Shown: positions 45,930-55,124, counted from the stretch's first letter. The stretch: DNA of 64,000 nucleotides from Lachnospiraceae bacterium AM48-27BH (GCA_003478355.1 QUFC01000004.1:91939-155938), one strand, 5' to 3'. A program made the numbers and translations. The notes: generated by a model not told the origin, from the letters alone.

Positions 45930-47339
45930 ATGACAGAATATTACCTTGCGGTGGATATCGGGGCATCCAGCGGCAGACACATTCTCGGACATCTTGAGGA
46001 TGGACGGATGGTGCTGGAAGAGGTCTATCGCTTCCCAAACGGGATGAAAGAAACACATGGGCATCTGTGCTGGGACACGGATGAGTTATTTTCCCATATC
46101 AAAGAGGGGATGAAGCGCTGTAAAGAGCTCGGAAAGCTGCCGATTAGCATGGGGATCGATACCTGGGCAGTGGATTATGTATTTCTGGATCATGAGGATC
46201 GGGTGGTCGGTGATACGGTGGGATACCGGGACAACAGGACTGCGGGAATGGATACAGAGGTGTACAAGCTCATTCCGGAGGAAGAACTGTATGCAAGGAC
46301 CGGGATACAGAAACAGATCTTCAACACCATCTATCAGTTTATGGCGGTGAAAAAGCAGGACCCGGATACCTTTGCAAAGGCAGAATCCATGCTGATGATT
46401 CCGGATTATTTCCATTATCGCCTGACCGGTGTGAAAAAACAGGAGTATACCAACGCTACCACGACCCAGTTAGTAAGTCCTAAGACCAACACCTGGGATA
46501 AGGAATTGATCCAGCTGCTTGGCTATCCGGAAAAGTGGTTTACGGAGCTTTCCATGCCGGGAACAGTGGTCGGCCCATTGACAGAGGAACTTGCAAATGA
46601 GGTTGGTTTCCAGTGTCAGATCGTTCTTCCTGCCACACACGATACCGGTTCTGCGGTTCTGGCAGTTCCGTCCAATGAGGACCCGACACTCTATATCAGT
46701 TCCGGAACCTGGTCACTTATGGGAACGGAGCGCAGGGAGGCAGACTGTTCTGAGGAGAGCAGAAAACGGAATTTTACCAATGAGGGTGGATACGAGTACC
46801 GCTTCCGTTATTTGAAGAATATCATGGGACTCTGGATGATCCAGTCTGTGAAGAAGGAGTTTGCAGCCCAGGGAGTGGAGTATTCGTTTGCAAAGCTGTG
46901 TGAGGAGGCGTCTGCAGAGAGAATCGAGTCACTGGTGGACTGCAATGATGCGAGATTCCTTGCTCCACAGAGCATGATTGCGGAGGTGAAGGCATACTGC
47001 AGCGAGCATGGACAGGAGGTTCCAGAGACTCCGGCACAGATCGCCGCTGTGATCTACAACAGCCTGGCCTTCTGTTATGGGGAGACCGTCAGAGAACTGG
47101 AGGAGATCACCGGCGCTTCCTACCGTCAGATCCACATCGTGGGTGGCGGTGCCAATGCAGATTATTTGAATCGTCTGACCGCCAGATACACTGGCCGGAC
47201 AGTATACGCAGGGCCGACTGAGGCAACAGCTATCGGCAACCTGAGCGCCCAGATGCTTCATGCAGGATGCTATGCCGATCTTCAGGAAGCCAGAAATGGG
47301 ATTTTCCATTCTTTTGAGATCAAGGAGTATCAGCCATAG
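45930..47339 (+). CDS. rhaB: Rhamnulokinase
   Basis: FGGY-family kinase converting L-rhamnulose to L-rhamnulose-1-phosphate. YLAVDIGASSGRHILG is the first phosphate loop. IDTWAVDYVFLDHEDRVVGD and YRDNRTAGM bind substrate, and QIHIVGGGANADYLNRLTA is the C-terminal adenosine motif. 469 residues. ATG 45930 follows AAAAGGGGAAAAGC; a further in-frame ATG lacks as good a site. First gene of rhaB-rhaM-rhaA-rhaD. Confidence 0.95.
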   Translation: MTEYYLAVDIGASSGRHILGHLEDGRMVLEEVYRFPNGMKETHGHLCWDTDELFSHIKEGMKRCKELGKLPISMGIDTWAVDYVFLDHEDRVVGDTVGYRDNRTAGMDTEVYKLIPEEELYARTGIQKQIFNTIYQFMAVKKQDPDTFAKAESMLMIPDYFHYRLTGVKKQEYTNATTTQLVSPKTNTWDKELIQLLGYPEKWFTELSMPGTVVGPLTEELANEVGFQCQIVLPATHDTGSAVLAVPSNEDPTLYISSGTWSLMGTERREADCSEESRKRNFTNEGGYEYRFRYLKNIMGLWMIQSVKKEFAAQGVEYSFAKLCEEASAERIESLVDCNDARFLAPQSMIAEVKAYCSEHGQEVPETPAQIAAVIYNSLAFCYGETVRELEEITGASYRQIHIVGGGANADYLNRLTARYTGRTVYAGPTEATAIGNLSAQMLHAGCYADLQEARNGIFHSFEIKEYQP

Positions 47340-47434
47340 GAACAGATAAGCAGCAGGAAGCGTGATCATGGAGTGGTAGAATAAGAGAAGAATAAAACAC
47401 AGGAACCTATAACAATGGGAAAGGAGTCATTGAG

Positions 47435-47749
47435 ATGGTAAGAAAAGGATTTAAGATGTTTCTCTATCCAGGGATGGCAGAAGAGTACGAAAAACGCCAC
47501 AATGCTCTCTGGCCGGAGATGAAGGAGATGATCCATGAGTACGGTGGACATAATTACTCGATCTATCTGGACAAGGAGACCAATGTCCTCTATGGCTATC
47601 TGGAGGTGGAGGATGAGGCGAGATGGGCAAAATCCGCCGATACACCGATCAACCGTAAATGGTGGGACTACATGGCAGATATCATGGAGACAAATGAGGA
47701 CAACAGTCCGGTATGTGTGGATTTAAGTCCGGTGTTTCATTTAGATTAA
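47435..47749 (+). CDS. rhaM: L-rhamnose mutarotase
   Basis: Interconverts alpha and beta anomers of L-rhamnose. 104 residues, the standard length. FKMFLYPGMAEEYEKRHNAL has the catalytic His, YSIYLDKETNVLYGYLEVED the central strand and NRKWWDYMADIM the Trp pair. GGAAAGGAGTCATTGAG precedes the ATG. It lies between rhaB and rhaA in the rhamnose operon. Confidence 0.95.
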   Translation: MVRKGFKMFLYPGMAEEYEKRHNALWPEMKEMIHEYGGHNYSIYLDKETNVLYGYLEVEDEARWAKSADTPINRKWWDYMADIMETNEDNSPVCVDLSPVFHLD

Positions 47750-47791
47750 TAATAGTAAAAATATATGACAGGTGAACGGAGGGTTAAGATC

Positions 47792-49042
47792 ATGATGATC
47801 AAAGAGAGATATGAGGCAGCAAAAGAGGCATACAGAGCCATTGGCGTAGATACCGATGCAGCTCTTGAAGCACTGGCAAAGATCCCGGTGTCCATGCACT
47901 GCTGGCAGGGCGATGATGTAGCCGGTTTTGATAACCCAGGACAGTTGTCCGGCGGAATCCAGGCAACTGGCAATTATCCGGGAAAAGCCAGAAATCCAGA
48001 AGAGCTGATGGCAGATATCGACGAAGCTTTAAGCCTGATCCCGGGAAAGCACAGGATCAATCTCCATGCCAGCTACGCGATTTTCGAGGATGGCGAGTTC
48101 GTAGACCGTGATAAGATCCAGCCAAAGCATTTTGCAAAATGGGTAGAATTTGCTAAGGAAAGAGGTCTTGGCATTGACTTTAACCCGACCTGCTTCTCCC
48201 ATCCAAAGGCAGAGAATGCGACACTTTCCAGCGAGGTACCCGAGATCCGTAAATTCTGGATCGACCACTGTATTGCATGTATCCGCATTTCTGAATATTT
48301 TGCAGAAGAACTGGGAAAACCGGTAACGATGAATATCTGGATTCCGGACGGATTAAAGGATGTTCCTGGTGACCGTACCGCACCGAGAGCCAGATTAAAG
48401 GATTCTTTAGACCAGATCCTGGCATGCGGTTATGACAGAGATAAAGTCCTGATCGCAGTAGAGTCCAAGGTATTTGGAATTGGTATGGAGAGCTATACCG
48501 TTGGTTCCCATGAATTTTACATGAATTATGCAGCAAAAAATGATATCCTGTGTCTGTTGGATAACGGGCATTATCATCCAACCGAAGTGGTTTCTGATAA
48601 GATCTCTTCCATGCTCTTATTCTTTGATAAGGTAGCGCTTCATGTGACAAGACCGGTTCGCTGGGACAGTGATCATGTAGTATTATTTGACGATGAGACC
48701 AGAGAGATTGCCAAGGAGATCGTCCGTGCAGGCTCTGAGCGCGTACTGCTGGCACTGGATTTCTTTGATGCGAGCATTAACCGTATCTCTGCATGGGTAG
48801 TGGGCATGAGAAATATGCAGAAGGCTCTTCTGTACGCTCTGCTTCTTCCAAACGCAGAACTGGCGAAACTTCAGGAAGAGCGGAATTTCACCAAACTGAT
48901 GATGCTTTCCGAGGAGATGAAGACCTATCCGATGGGGGATGTATGGAACTATTTCTGCGAGATCCACGGTGTTCCGGCAAAAGAGGACTGGTTCAAGGAA
49001 ATCGAGAGATATGAAGCAGAAGTATTATCAAAGCGTGTGTAA
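47792..49042 (+). CDS. rhaA: L-rhamnose isomerase
   Basis: Metal-dependent isomerase from L-rhamnose to L-rhamnulose. 416 residues. [60 protein letters not shown] and [20 protein letters not shown] are family signatures with metal-binding His/Asp. ATG 47792 follows CGGAGGGTTAAGATC; the upstream ATG at 47765 has a poorer site. Confidence 0.96.
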   Translation: MMIKERYEAAKEAYRAIGVDTDAALEALAKIPVSMHCWQGDDVAGFDNPGQLSGGIQATGNYPGKARNPEELMADIDEALSLIPGKHRINLHASYAIFEDGEFVDRDKIQPKHFAKWVEFAKERGLGIDFNPTCFSHPKAENATLSSEVPEIRKFWIDHCIACIRISEYFAEELGKPVTMNIWIPDGLKDVPGDRTAPRARLKDSLDQILACGYDRDKVLIAVESKVFGIGMESYTVGSHEFYMNYAAKNDILCLLDNGHYHPTEVVSDKISSMLLFFDKVALHVTRPVRWDSDHVVLFDDETREIAKEIVRAGSERVLLALDFFDASINRISAWVVGMRNMQKALLYALLLPNAELAKLQEERNFTKLMMLSEEMKTYPMGDVWNYFCEIHGVPAKEDWFKEIERYEAEVLSKRV

Positions 49043-49165
49043 TCATGTATCATAAAAAATGCTATGGGGTGTCGGTGAAAACAAGCGGGCACCCTGTAGG
49101 AATGGTAAAAAGAGTAACGGCAAAGAACTGATTGCCTATAGAAAATAAAAAGGGGTCATAAGAAC

Positions 49166-49993
49166 ATGAAAGTAACAGAAGCAGCATTTGTACAGGGATT
49201 TATCCGGATGTGTGATGACGGTTTTAAACAGAACTGGCATGAGAGAAATGGCGGAAACTTAAGCTATCGCATCAAACCGGAGGAAGTAGATGAGGTAAAG
49301 GAAGAATTATGCTTTGACAAGCCATGGCAGCCGATCGGGACCAGTGTTCCGGGTCTTGCAGGCGAGTATTTCCTTGTAACCGGAAGCGGCAAATATTTCC
49401 GCAATGTGATCTTAGATCCAGCAGCCAATATCTGCATCATCCGTGTGGATGACAAGGGTGAGGAATTCCAGATCTGCTGGGGCCTGGTAAATGGTGGAAG
49501 ACCAACCAGCGAGCTGCCATCCCATCTGATGAACCATGAGGTGAAAAAACAGCTCACAGACGGCAGACACAGAGTGATCTATCACGCTCACCCGACCAAC
49601 ACCATTGCCCTGACTTTCGTGCTTCCACTGGAGGATAAGGTATTTACAAGAGAACTCTGGGAGATGGCAACGGAGTGCCCGGTCGTATTCCCGGACGGCA
49701 TCGGAGTTGTTGGCTGGATGGTACCTGGCGGAAGGGATATCGCAGTGGCAACCAGTGAACTGATGAAAAAATATGATGTAGCCATCTGGGCGCATCACGG
49801 CATGTTCTGCTCTGGTGAAGACTTCGATCTGACCTTTGGTCTGATGCATACCGTGGAGAAATCTGCGGAGATCCTGGTAAAGGTGCTGTCCATTCAGCCA
49901 AACAAGCTGCAGACCATTACACCACAGAACTTCCGTGATCTTGCAAGAGACTTTAAAGTGACATTACCAGAAGAATTTTTGTATGAGAAGTAG
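49166..49993 (+). CDS. rhaD: Rhamnulose-1-phosphate aldolase
   Basis: Class II zinc aldolase splitting L-rhamnulose-1-phosphate into DHAP and L-lactaldehyde. 275 residues. WHERNGGNLSYRIKPEEV, YFLVTGSGKYFRNVI, VIYHAHPTNTIALTFV (zinc His pair) and AIWAHHGMFCSGEDFDLTFG (third His) fit RhaD. It follows rhaA after a 123-base gap. GGGGTCATAAGAAC precedes the ATG. Ended by a hairpin terminator. Confidence 0.96.
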   Translation: MKVTEAAFVQGFIRMCDDGFKQNWHERNGGNLSYRIKPEEVDEVKEELCFDKPWQPIGTSVPGLAGEYFLVTGSGKYFRNVILDPAANICIIRVDDKGEEFQICWGLVNGGRPTSELPSHLMNHEVKKQLTDGRHRVIYHAHPTNTIALTFVLPLEDKVFTRELWEMATECPVVFPDGIGVVGWMVPGGRDIAVATSELMKKYDVAIWAHHGMFCSGEDFDLTFGLMHTVEKSAEILVKVLSIQPNKLQTITPQNFRDLARDFKVTLPEEFLYEK

Positions 49994-50002
49994 AAAAAAA
50001 GG

Positions 50003-50036
50003 GGCCAGAGTTTCCATACTCTGGCTCTTATCTTAG
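50003..50036 (+). terminator. Terminator of the rhamnose operon
   Basis: GGCCAGAGT and ACTCTGGCT pair around a 6-base loop, followed by CTTATCTT. Confidence 0.72.
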
Positions 50037-50089
50037 TCTTTAGATTGGAACAGTTTGCTTTTCATTCACGATTCCCGAACAAAACTGGA

Positions 50090-50118
50090 TTGCGTTGACT
50101 TTAGGATAATGGTATAAT
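50090..50118 (+). promoter_or_regulatory. Putative promoter of the traX-like gene
   Basis: TTGCGT, 17 bases, TATAAT (50113-50118). Confidence 0.6.
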
Positions 50119-50175
50119 GTAACTCTAGATATAGGTTGTAGAAGAGGGTATCGGAAAAGAAAAAGGAGTAAACTT

Positions 50176-50946
50176 GTGTCAACAAACAGAATAAATGAAT
50201 CTACTTTCAATGGTTTCGATATCAGTGCGGCGGCACTGCATATCATCGCCATGACGCTTATGCTGATGGATCACCTTTGGGCTACCCTTCTTCCAGCAAA
50301 GGAGTGGCTTACCTGTGCCGGAAGAGTGGCTTTTCCCATTTTCGCCTTTATGGCAGTCGAGGGATACTTTCACACCCGGAACTTCAAAAAATATATGCTT
50401 CGGATGCTGCTGTTTGCAGTGCTTTCGGAGGTTCCCTTTGATTTGATGTACGGTGGTACCTGGTTTTATCCGGTTCATCAAAATGTGCTCTGGACATTCC
50501 TGTTTGGTCTTTTAGGTATCCATCTGATGGAACAGGTGCGCAAGAAAGGAAAAATCTGGGCCGATCTGCTGGTGTCGGTGATCGTTGTGACAGCAGGATT
50601 GATACTGGGAACCCTTTGTATGGTCGATTACTATGGTGTCGGTGTTGTAACGGTATTTGTGTTCTATTTCTTTCATGGCCGTAAATGGTGGTGCTTTTTG
50701 GGCCAGCTAATTGCCCTGTACTGGCTGAATGTGGAAGTGCTGGGCGGTCTGATGTATCCGGTTCAGCTCCTTGGCATGGAATTTGAGCTGTGCCAGCAGG
50801 GGCTTGCCCTTCTGGCATTGATTCCCATCTGGCTGTATCGCGGCAGACAGGGTTATCACAGCAAACCATTCCAGTACATCTGCTATGCATTTTATCCGGT
50901 TCACATGCTGTTGCTTGTGGCAGTGCTGAATTTCATCAACCGGTAA
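50176..50946 (+). CDS. TraX family membrane protein
   Basis: A 256-residue polytopic protein of the TraX family (PF05857), named for F-pilin acetylation but common in Firmicutes chromosomes with unknown role. ISAAALHIIAMTLMLMDHLW, AGRVAFPIFAFMAVEGYFHT and SEVPFDLMYGGTWFYPVHQN are family motifs. About eight helices. The start is GTG 50176, with AAAAGGAG 7 bases upstream. No conjugation genes are nearby. Confidence 0.9.
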   Translation: MSTNRINESTFNGFDISAAALHIIAMTLMLMDHLWATLLPAKEWLTCAGRVAFPIFAFMAVEGYFHTRNFKKYMLRMLLFAVLSEVPFDLMYGGTWFYPVHQNVLWTFLFGLLGIHLMEQVRKKGKIWADLLVSVIVVTAGLILGTLCMVDYYGVGVVTVFVFYFFHGRKWWCFLGQLIALYWLNVEVLGGLMYPVQLLGMEFELCQQGLALLALIPIWLYRGRQGYHSKPFQYICYAFYPVHMLLLVAVLNFINR

Positions 50947-50990
50947 CAAAAAACATTGCTGAGCACACCTGTTTGAACAGAAACCATTTA

Positions 50991-51809
50991 TCACTGCACA
51001 TAGAAAAATATCTCCGTAATATATTCGTTTTCATCACCGGAGGTAATATAGTCATTGATACAAAATTCATAGGAATCTGAAACAATCGTGAGCTGCTGGT
51101 CTTTGCAATATTCCAGCAGCTTTTTATAGGAGCGATCCACAGACAGATAGTCGCCGCAATGATAAATACTGGCGGCTTTTCCTTTTGGCAGCAGGCAGAT
51201 GTTTTTTGCTTTTTTGGTCTTTTCAATGGGGATAAATGCAACACTTGCTTCCGTATATCGTTCTTCTAATATGTGTTTATAGGGGACGATCACGCCGGTC
51301 TGGAAGTAGATAGGCAGCTCATCTTTTAGTGCCTGGGAAAAGCATTTCTTTGTTGCAATGCTGATTTCCCGGAATGTCTGGGGCCGTTCGATATCTGCCC
51401 AGAGAAGATATTTGGGCCGTACTTCTTTGATAGTTACTTCCTGATTCTGTTCGTGAAATGCCTTTACATGTTCCAGCTGTCGGCATCGGTGGGTGAGACG
51501 GTTCCGGACCAGCTCCAGGTGCGTGATCTGCTGGTCGATGACGGTCAATTGTTTCCGCATCGTAATCAAGGAAGTATCGATGGTATAATTTTTCATATGT
51601 TCCTGAATCTCATTCAGGGTAAATCCCATTTCTTTCATAATCAAAATAGTATCCAGATAGTCAACCTGTTTGACGGTATAATACCGGTACTTGTTGTCCG
51701 GATCTACATAGGCAGGTTTGAATAAACCGATCTTATCATAATAAATTAATGTCTGTTTTGAGATGTTCTGATAGCTGGCGAGCTCACCGATTGAAAACAT
51801 ATCTTTCAT
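50991..51809 (-). CDS. MerR family regulator with effector-binding domain (BmrR-like)
   Basis: A 272-residue regulator. The N-terminal winged HTH starts FSIGELASYQNISKQTLIYY then DKIGLFKPAY and KYRYYTVKQVDYLDTILIMK. A dimer helix covers about residues 80-120. The C-terminal GyrI-like domain (IPIEKTKKAKNICLLPKGKA, ICYHCGDY-like IYHCGDYLSVDRSYKKLLEY) would bind a drug-like ligand. It is divergent from the MATE exporter gene, with a MerR-type promoter between them. Confidence 0.93.
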   Translation of the reverse strand: MKDMFSIGELASYQNISKQTLIYYDKIGLFKPAYVDPDNKYRYYTVKQVDYLDTILIMKEMGFTLNEIQEHMKNYTIDTSLITMRKQLTVIDQQITHLELVRNRLTHRCRQLEHVKAFHEQNQEVTIKEVRPKYLLWADIERPQTFREISIATKKCFSQALKDELPIYFQTGVIVPYKHILEERYTEASVAFIPIEKTKKAKNICLLPKGKAASIYHCGDYLSVDRSYKKLLEYCKDQQLTIVSDSYEFCINDYITSGDENEYITEIFFYVQ

Positions 51810-51822
51810 AAGAATTCCCCTC

Positions 51823-51853
51823 TTGACAATATAGTTACTATATCCTTTATTCT
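51823..51853 (+). promoter_or_regulatory. MerR-type promoter/operator of the MATE gene
   Basis: TTGACA (51823-51828), a 19-base spacer and TATTCT (51848-51853). The spacer holds ATATAGT-T-ACTATAT (51829-51843), a perfect dyad. A 19-base spacer with a central dyad is the hallmark of MerR-activated promoters. Confidence 0.85.
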
Positions 51854-51894
51854 AGAGGTACAGCAGGAAATAAGCAAGATAGGAGTTTGATAAA

Positions 51895-53229
51895 ATGAAG
51901 TATTTTAAAGAAAAAATGACGTATTTCCAGTTTATAAAGTATCTGGTACCTTCGGTAATGACGATGATTTTCCTGTCGTTTTACACCACCATTGATGGCT
52001 TTTTCGTATCCAAATATGCCGGATCCGATGCACTGGCAGGAATTAATATTGTAATTCCGATTACCTGTGTTACCTTCGGAATCGCTGTTATGCTGGCCAC
52101 CGGCTCCGGTGCCATCATAGGTGATAAGCTGGGACGAAAGAAGGAACAGGAAGCCAATGAGATTTTTACATTTATCACAATTGTGCTTCTTATATTCGCC
52201 ATTCTTTTTACCATTGCCGGTATCCTTTTCCTGGAACCTATCTGTATCTTCTTAGGAAGCAGTGAACGATTATTAGAGCATGTACTTCCCTATGCATATG
52301 TCATCTTTCTGGGAAGTGTTCCCATGTCTTTCAAACTGTTTTTTGAGTACCTCGTAAGAACCGACGGAAAGCCGGATGTGGGGATGATCATGTCCCTGAC
52401 GGGATTGATTCTGAATGTTATCTTTGACTATATACTGGTAGCAGTGTTGGGACTCGGTACTCTGGGTGCGGCCTGGGGTACGACACTTTCTATCACAGTC
52501 AGCATGTTGATCGGACTTGGCTATTTTCTGAAATACAGCCACATTAAGTTCTGCAGACCGAGAATCAACTGGAAGGTTCTTTTTAAATCCTGTACCAACG
52601 GAAGCAGTGAGATGCTGACAGAGATGTCTACGGGTATCACAACCTTCTTATTTAACCTGATTATTATGCAGTACTTTGGAGAGGATGGAGTTGCAGCGGT
52701 AACGATTATTATGTACATCTATTACTTCTTTATCGCTGTCTACATGGGAATTGCGGTGGCATCGGCACCCATTGTCAGCTACAACGTAGGTTCCGGAAAT
52801 TATGAAAAAATCAAAGAGACTACAAGATACAGTTTCATCACCATCGCCATCAGTTCAGTGCTGATCCTTGCCATCTCCCTGCTGTATGGAAGAGGAATCA
52901 TCCATTTGTTTGTGGGCGATGGAAATGTCTTCTATTTAACATGGAATGCACTGAAATTGTTTAGTCCGGTGTTCTTATTTATCGGTTTGAATGTATTCTT
53001 ATCAGGATACTTTACAGCCCTTGGAAATGGTTTTATTTCGGCATTGATTTCCTCCCTGCGTTCCCTGATTCTGGTGGTTCTATTTATATTGATTCTTCCA
53101 AAGCTTCTGGGGGTATCGGGCGTCTGGATGACCATGCCCATGGCAGAGGCAGTGACGTTTTTTATCGCAGTGTATCTGTACCGCGCCTATGGAAAGAGCT
53201 ATATAAAAGAAACGGTTCGCAGTTTATAA
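51895..53229 (+). CDS. MATE family efflux transporter
   Basis: A 444-residue, 12-helix Na+ or H+ coupled multidrug antiporter. LVPSVMTMIFLSFYTTIDGF then FVSKYAGSDALAGINIVIPI is the N-half MatE signature, and TTFLFNLIIMQYFGEDGVAA the C-half. TAGGAGTTTGATAAA precedes the ATG. Regulated by the divergent MerR protein (inference from the operator). Confidence 0.94.
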   Translation: MKYFKEKMTYFQFIKYLVPSVMTMIFLSFYTTIDGFFVSKYAGSDALAGINIVIPITCVTFGIAVMLATGSGAIIGDKLGRKKEQEANEIFTFITIVLLIFAILFTIAGILFLEPICIFLGSSERLLEHVLPYAYVIFLGSVPMSFKLFFEYLVRTDGKPDVGMIMSLTGLILNVIFDYILVAVLGLGTLGAAWGTTLSITVSMLIGLGYFLKYSHIKFCRPRINWKVLFKSCTNGSSEMLTEMSTGITTFLFNLIIMQYFGEDGVAAVTIIMYIYYFFIAVYMGIAVASAPIVSYNVGSGNYEKIKETTRYSFITIAISSVLILAISLLYGRGIIHLFVGDGNVFYLTWNALKLFSPVFLFIGLNVFLSGYFTALGNGFISALISSLRSLILVVLFILILPKLLGVSGVWMTMPMAEAVTFFIAVYLYRAYGKSYIKETVRSL

Positions 53230-53261
53230 CCCGCACATCCTCGCGGAACGTCTGGAATGCA

Positions 53262-53516
53262 AAGCATCAACAAAATTCCGTGATGCTTATATTTAACAGC
53301 GTGAACGCAGATAAGCATTCCCCCGCTTCAAGTGCGCGGAGCACTAAGCGGCGGGTGAGGGGATGCTTATGTCAGTGGAAGCTTTCAGCTCCCACTGACA
53401 GATCGCGAAGCGACTGCGTTCATGAGCAAGTAGCGAAGCGGATTGCGAATGTCCGCCTTACTGTCCGCTTTACGCTGATATTCACGCTGTTGTTTGCTGA
53501 TATATATATATATATA
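53262..53516. repeat. Multi-hairpin noncoding element (structured RNA or MITE-like)
   Basis: Between the MATE and discoidin-like genes lies a dense set of nested inverted repeats. AAGCATCA/TGATGCTT is at 53262-53288. AACAGCGTGAA (53295) pairs with TTCACGCTGTT (53481). TGAACGCAG (53302) pairs with CTGCGTTCA (53414). The latter encloses a long stem, 53311-53370 (ATAAGCAT/ATGCTTAT, CCCC/GGGG, CGCTT/AAGCG, AGTGC/GCACT), a second at 53371-53399 (GTCAGTGG/CCACTGAC plus AGCT/AGCT), and TCGC-GAA-GCGA at 53403-53413. GCGGA/TCCGC follows at 53438-53456, and (TA)8 at 53501-53516. No credible coding frame. Confidence 0.7.
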
Positions 53517-53527
53517 GCTGGTAATAC

Positions 53528-54313
53528 TTATTTTCCGTATACCTCGATATGGGTCAGTGCCGGGAATGGGGATGGATCGTCAGCCTTGATCAGGTTGCTC
53601 AGTTTCAGCCATGTGATTCCCTTCTTACTGATCGCGAAGGTATGTGGTTTTACACTCTTCTCCATGGAGACAGTCTCAGTGGTTCCATCGGAGAAGGTAA
53701 AGGTTGCATTGATCCACCAGTTGTCATGTGGAAAGTCTGCTCTGGTGTAGAGAACGATCTTGTCGAAGTCAACAGGGCGTCCGAATTCCAGGGTCAGTTC
53801 TGCGTCATCCTGCATGTTGATGCCCCAGGACTCATATGGCCATGCACCGTGGGAAGCGTTAGCAAGTACACCGTCGATCGCATTGCGGGCAGCAAATACG
53901 GATTCGCCTCTGGTCTCAACGTTTGCGTATGCATGAGGATAGCAGCCGTGGTCACCATGCTGGTCCATCACATTCTTTGCCAAGTTGCGGTATGCAGTTA
54001 CTTCGTATTCCTCAGCGGTGCGCATGGTTACATAATGGCGCTCACCGGTGAAGCATTTTGGATTATAAGAGATCTTTTTCTCATTGAATGGAATGGTGTA
54101 TACAACCTTAGGACTGGTTAAATAAACCAGAGACTCATCCATACAGTCATCGATGCGGATCACATAGAAAGCTCCTGTGTTGCTGGTCTCAAAAACCAGA
54201 GTATCGCCTTCCTCATAAGTACCCTCAAATACCATAATGGCCTGATCCTGATCGGATGCCTGGCATTTTAATTCCCCATTTTTGTCAAAGACAGAAATCT
54301 GTAACTCAGTCAT
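53528..54313 (-). CDS. Discoidin-like (F5/8 type C) domain protein
   Basis: A 261-residue protein without signal peptide. The N-terminal part (about 1-110) is beta-rich (GTYEEGDTLVFETSNTGAFY then VIRIDDCMDESLVYLTSPKV). Residues about 120-261 resemble a discoidin/carbohydrate-binding jelly roll: FAARNAIDGVLANASHGAWP, ELTLEFGRPVDFDKIVLYTR, HDNWWINATFTFSDGTTETV and FPALTHIEVYG. It is the second gene of an operon and overlaps the upstream synthetase-like gene by 8 bases. A cytoplasmic sugar-binding role is inferred only. Confidence 0.68.
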   Translation of the reverse strand: MTELQISVFDKNGELKCQASDQDQAIMVFEGTYEEGDTLVFETSNTGAFYVIRIDDCMDESLVYLTSPKVVYTIPFNEKKISYNPKCFTGERHYVTMRTAEEYEVTAYRNLAKNVMDQHGDHGCYPHAYANVETRGESVFAARNAIDGVLANASHGAWPYESWGINMQDDAELTLEFGRPVDFDKIVLYTRADFPHDNWWINATFTFSDGTTETVSMEKSVKPHTFAISKKGITWLKLSNLIKADDPSPFPALTHIEVYGK

Positions 54314-55124
54314 TGTGTAAATCCCCCTCTTTTAATTGTTCAATCTGTTCCTCTATAGAACGGCGCTCATCCCGCATGCGGCGGAAATAGGAGCTCATTT
54401 CATCTGCCATGCCGGACAGACGGTTCAGCAGTGTGGAGAAATCCTTCAACATCATGTCATCCTTGAAATATGGATAGACAATGTCGTGGTCGATCTCGCT
54501 CCAGCCTTCCTCAAAAAGGGTTCTTCCCTGGATCTCCACATAATATCCGCGATATTTGATGATATAGTGGAGTGAGCGGTAGATACCGTCAGATTTGATA
54601 TCGATCAGGGTATCATCATAGATCCGGGTGTCCCCATTTCTCCGGTAGACCTTTGGACGCTCTGCAATATAAAAATGCTCCGGGTCATCATCAAAATCGG
54701 CGATACGGTCTGCTACATACAGCCTCGGATCATTCTCAAATACAGAAGTGATGTAGCGATGGAAATAGATCCAGTCTTCCCGGTAGAGGAAAAAGACGCG
54801 GATGCCGATCAGATCCGTCATATATTTGTGGTAGTTGTACCGGTCAATATCTGCAAAACGTTCAGGATCTTCACTGCGCTTGCGTATGATCTTTTCCAGA
54901 AGGTGCTCCGGGTCCTTGGTGCGGTAGCGGTAAGAGTGGATGCCGGCTTTTTCAATATCATAAAGGTAGGCATCGACAAATTCTTTGCCAAGATCTCTCA
55001 GATGATCCTCAATCGAGACATAAGAATCATAGATTGCACAAAGCTCTTCCCAGGAAATGCCGCAGGCACGAAATTCCTTCGGGTCGATATAATGTTCTTT
55101 CAAAAAAGTCTCCTGATCAAGCAT
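54306..55124 (-). CDS. Small RelA/SpoT-type (p)ppGpp synthetase-like protein
   Basis: A 272-residue protein with the RelA/SpoT synthetase fold and no HD hydrolase, TGS or ACT domain. Key blocks are YRTKDPEHLLEKIIRKR, the Mg-binding Asp104 in TDLIGIRVFF, YRSLHYII (about 182-189) and VEIQGRTLFEEGWSEIDHDI with Glu197 and Gln199. A coiled charged C-terminus (MRDERRSIEEQIEQLKEG) could oligomerise. ATG 55124 (MLDQETFLKEH) is chosen because AGGAGG lies 7 bases upstream. It could make alarmones or, as in toxSAS proteins, modify another target. Confidence 0.85.
   Translation of the reverse strand: MLDQETFLKEHYIDPKEFRACGISWEELCAIYDSYVSIEDHLRDLGKEFVDAYLYDIEKAGIHSYRYRTKDPEHLLEKIIRKRSEDPERFADIDRYNYHKYMTDLIGIRVFFLYREDWIYFHRYITSVFENDPRLYVADRIADFDDDPEHFYIAERPKVYRRNGDTRIYDDTLIDIKSDGIYRSLHYIIKYRGYYVEIQGRTLFEEGWSEIDHDIVYPYFKDDMMLKDFSTLLNRLSGMADEMSSYFRRMRDERRSIEEQIEQLKEGDLHND

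Noticed and set aside
53501..53516. (TA)8 as a phase-variation switch
   Set aside because: It lies downstream of the minus-strand operon and at the edge of the hairpin element, not in a visible promoter or coding region.
53549..54121. Plus-strand frame of 190 codons
   Set aside because: Antisense to the discoidin-like gene, whose protein has clear domain structure; Cys/Gly-rich shadow composition.
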